Positions 62,822-64,000 of a DNA stretch of 64,000 nt are shown one piece after another; the stretch's first letter is position 1, and every line of letters starts with the position of its first letter. A program made the position numbers and the translations under genes. Source of the stretch: Limimaricola pyoseonensis (GTDB lineage Bacteria; Pseudomonadota; Alphaproteobacteria; Rhodobacterales; Rhodobacteraceae); the NCBI RefSeq assembly GCF_900102015.1, contig NZ_FNAT01000007.1:1-64000 (forward strand), written 5' to 3'. A model generated the notes under the pieces. That model was not told where the DNA came from and ran no database searches. It worked only from the letters and a program-made list of their open reading frames with translations.

Positions 62822-64000
62822 ATGGCCGACCTGACCACCGACTTCCTGGGCATCCGCAGCCCGAACCCGTTCTGGCTGGCCTCGGCGCCCCCCACGGACA
62901 AGGAGTACAATGTCAGGCGGGCCTTCGAGGCCGGCTGGGGCGGCGTGGTCTGGAAAACGCTGGGGGCCGAGGGACCGCCGGTGGTCAACGTCAACGGCCC
63001 GCGCTACGGCGTGATCCACGGCGCCGACCGGCGGGTGCTGGGCCTCAACAACATCGAGCTGATCACCGACCGGCCGCTCGAGGTGAACCTCGAGGAGATG
63101 GCGCGGGTCAAGGCGGACTACCCGGACCGCGCCCTGATCGCCTCGATCATGGTGCCCTGCGAGGAAGAGGCCTGGAAGGCGATCCTGCCGCGCGTGGCCG
63201 AGACCAATGCCGACGGGATCGAGCTGAACTTCGGCTGCCCGCACGGCATGAGCGAGCGCGGCATGGGCTCGGCGGTGGGGCAGGTGCCCGAATACATCGA
63301 GATGGTCACCCGCTGGTGCAAGCAGTATTACGACCGGCCGGTGATCGTGAAGCTGACGCCCAACATCACCGACATCCGCAAGCCGGCGGCGGCGGCGCGC
63401 AACGGCGGCGCCGACGCGGTGTCGCTGATCAACACGATCAACTCGATCACCAGCGTCGATCTCGACAGCTTCAGCCCCGAGCCCTCGATCGACGGCAAGG
63501 GCAGCCATGGCGGCTATTGCGGCCCGGCGGTCAAGCCGATCGCGCTGTCGATGGTCTCGGAGATCGCCCGCCACGAGGCGACGCGCGGCCTGCCGATCTC
63601 GGGCATCGGCGGCGTCACCACCTGGCGCGACGCGGCCGAGTTCATGGCGCTGGGCTGCGGCACGGTGCAGGTCTGCACCGCGGCGATGACCTACGGCTTC
63701 CGCATCGTCGAGGAGATGTGCGCGGGGCTCTCGACCTGGATGGACGAGAAGGGCTACCGCAACGTGTCGGACTTCGTCGGCCGCGCGGTGCCGAACGTCA
63801 CCGACTGGAAGAACCTCAACCTCAACTACGTCGCCAAGGCGCGGATCGACCAGGATCTCTGCATAAAGTGCGGCCGCTGCTATGCCGCCTGCGAGGACAC
63901 CAGCCACCAGGCGATCGCGATGAAGCCGGGCCGGGTGTTCGAGGTGATCGACGCCGAATGCGTGGCCTGCAACCTCTGCGTCGACGTCTGCCCGGTCGAG
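62822..64000 (+). CDS. preA: NAD-dependent dihydropyrimidine dehydrogenase subunit PreA (3' end outside the window)
   Basis: The FMN- and iron-sulfur-containing catalytic subunit that reduces uracil and thymine to dihydropyrimidines. The first 393 codons are present and open to the window edge. DFLGIRSPNPFWLASAPPTD is the dihydroorotate-dehydrogenase-like start, and GIELNFGCPHGMSERGMG is the conserved segment. GGYCGPAVKPIALSMV carries the catalytic Cys, and GIGGVTTWRDAAEFM binds the FMN phosphate. Two 4Fe-4S clusters follow: CIKCGRCYAAC and CVACNLCVDVCP. Hydantoinase and beta-ureidopropionase genes would be expected beyond the end. Confidence 0.96.
   Translation, partial: MADLTTDFLGIRSPNPFWLASAPPTDKEYNVRRAFEAGWGGVVWKTLGAEGPPVVNVNGPRYGVIHGADRRVLGLNNIELITDRPLEVNLEEMARVKADYPDRALIASIMVPCEEEAWKAILPRVAETNADGIELNFGCPHGMSERGMGSAVGQVPEYIEMVTRWCKQYYDRPVIVKLTPNITDIRKPAAAARNGGADAVSLINTINSITSVDLDSFSPEPSIDGKGSHGGYCGPAVKPIALSMVSEIARHEATRGLPISGIGGVTTWRDAAEFMALGCGTVQVCTAAMTYGFRIVEEMCAGLSTWMDEKGYRNVSDFVGRAVPNVTDWKNLNLNYVAKARIDQDLCIKCGRCYAACEDTSHQAIAMKPGRVFEVIDAECVACNLCVDVCPVE

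Overview
The window is about 64 kb of a very GC-rich chromosome from an alphaproteobacterium, most likely a member of the Rhodobacterales (Rhodobacteraceae/Roseobacteraceae). The basis is the order etfA / 3-hydroxybutyryl-CoA dehydrogenase / HPr-EIIA-RapZ-HprK-ChvG-ChvI / pckA, a membrane-anchored CycM-type cytochrome c, a DUF1013/TrcR regulator, a DUF6473 protein and a Loktanella-type ALDH16. I see no insertion sequences, phage genes, CRISPR array or rRNA, and every complete gene looks intact. The genus cannot be fixed from this sequence alone.

Layout. 1-2.3 kb: end of etfA, a DUF6473 protein and 3-hydroxybutyryl-CoA dehydrogenase. 2.3-8.8 kb: a regulatory block on the minus strand (ChvI, ChvG, HprK, RapZ, EIIA-man, HPr), divergent from pckA across a 340-base regulatory gap. 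8.8-19.7 kb: secreted hydrolase, RNase T2, TrcR, a PACE-type membrane protein, recR-ybaB-dnaX, rsgA, the SRP RNA gene ffs, a HAD phosphatase and a 5'-nucleotidase-like protein. 19.8-28.7 kb: nudC, a small SRPBCC protein, pheA, cycM and the yejABEF peptide importer. 28.7-34.9 kb: FAH hydrolase, SPOR-tailed D-Ala-D-Ala carboxypeptidase, HAD protein, clpS, rsmC, an unusual SDR and a small lipoprotein. 34.9-40.8 kb: hemF, hemE and hemC with two membrane proteins (DUF2270, DUF2189), a cytochrome P460-like protein and a CsoR-type repressor. 40.9-44.7 kb: an iron-siderophore type ABC importer with its binding protein transcribed divergently. 44.9-51.5 kb: tRNA-Met(CAU), two translationally coupled GTPases, ALDH16 plus deoC, and hemP. 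51.6-55.7 kb: a five-gene galactose-oxidation operon in which every junction is a 4-base overlap. 55.8-60.8 kb: DsrE-like protein, class III aminotransferase, a hybrid histidine kinase and its periplasmic molybdopterin-fold partner. 61.1-64 kb: preT, an embedded VOC gene and the start of preA (reductive pyrimidine degradation).

How the genes work together. The PTS block has no sugar-permease component, so it is a regulatory phosphorelay. Its coupling to the acid/envelope-sensing ChvG-ChvI pair and its position opposite pckA suggest control of carbon flow and gluconeogenesis. Heme synthesis (hemF, hemE, hemC), hemin uptake (hemP) and siderophore uptake lie within 17 kb. The two uptake loci carry similar TTGAC/GTCAA elements in their control regions. 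DeoC releases acetaldehyde, and the adjacent ALDH16 is a natural candidate to oxidise it. The galactose operon encodes mutarotase, dehydrogenase, lactonase, kinase and aldolase, but the galactonate dehydratase step is missing from the window.

Most interesting points: a secreted Moco-fold protein paired with a hybrid kinase; two SDR enzymes that lack the catalytic lysine; a VOC protein inside the pyrimidine-reductase operon; a nested dyad centred between the two iron-uptake transcription units; and the GTPase pair. No wholly new multi-gene system is proven by the sequence.
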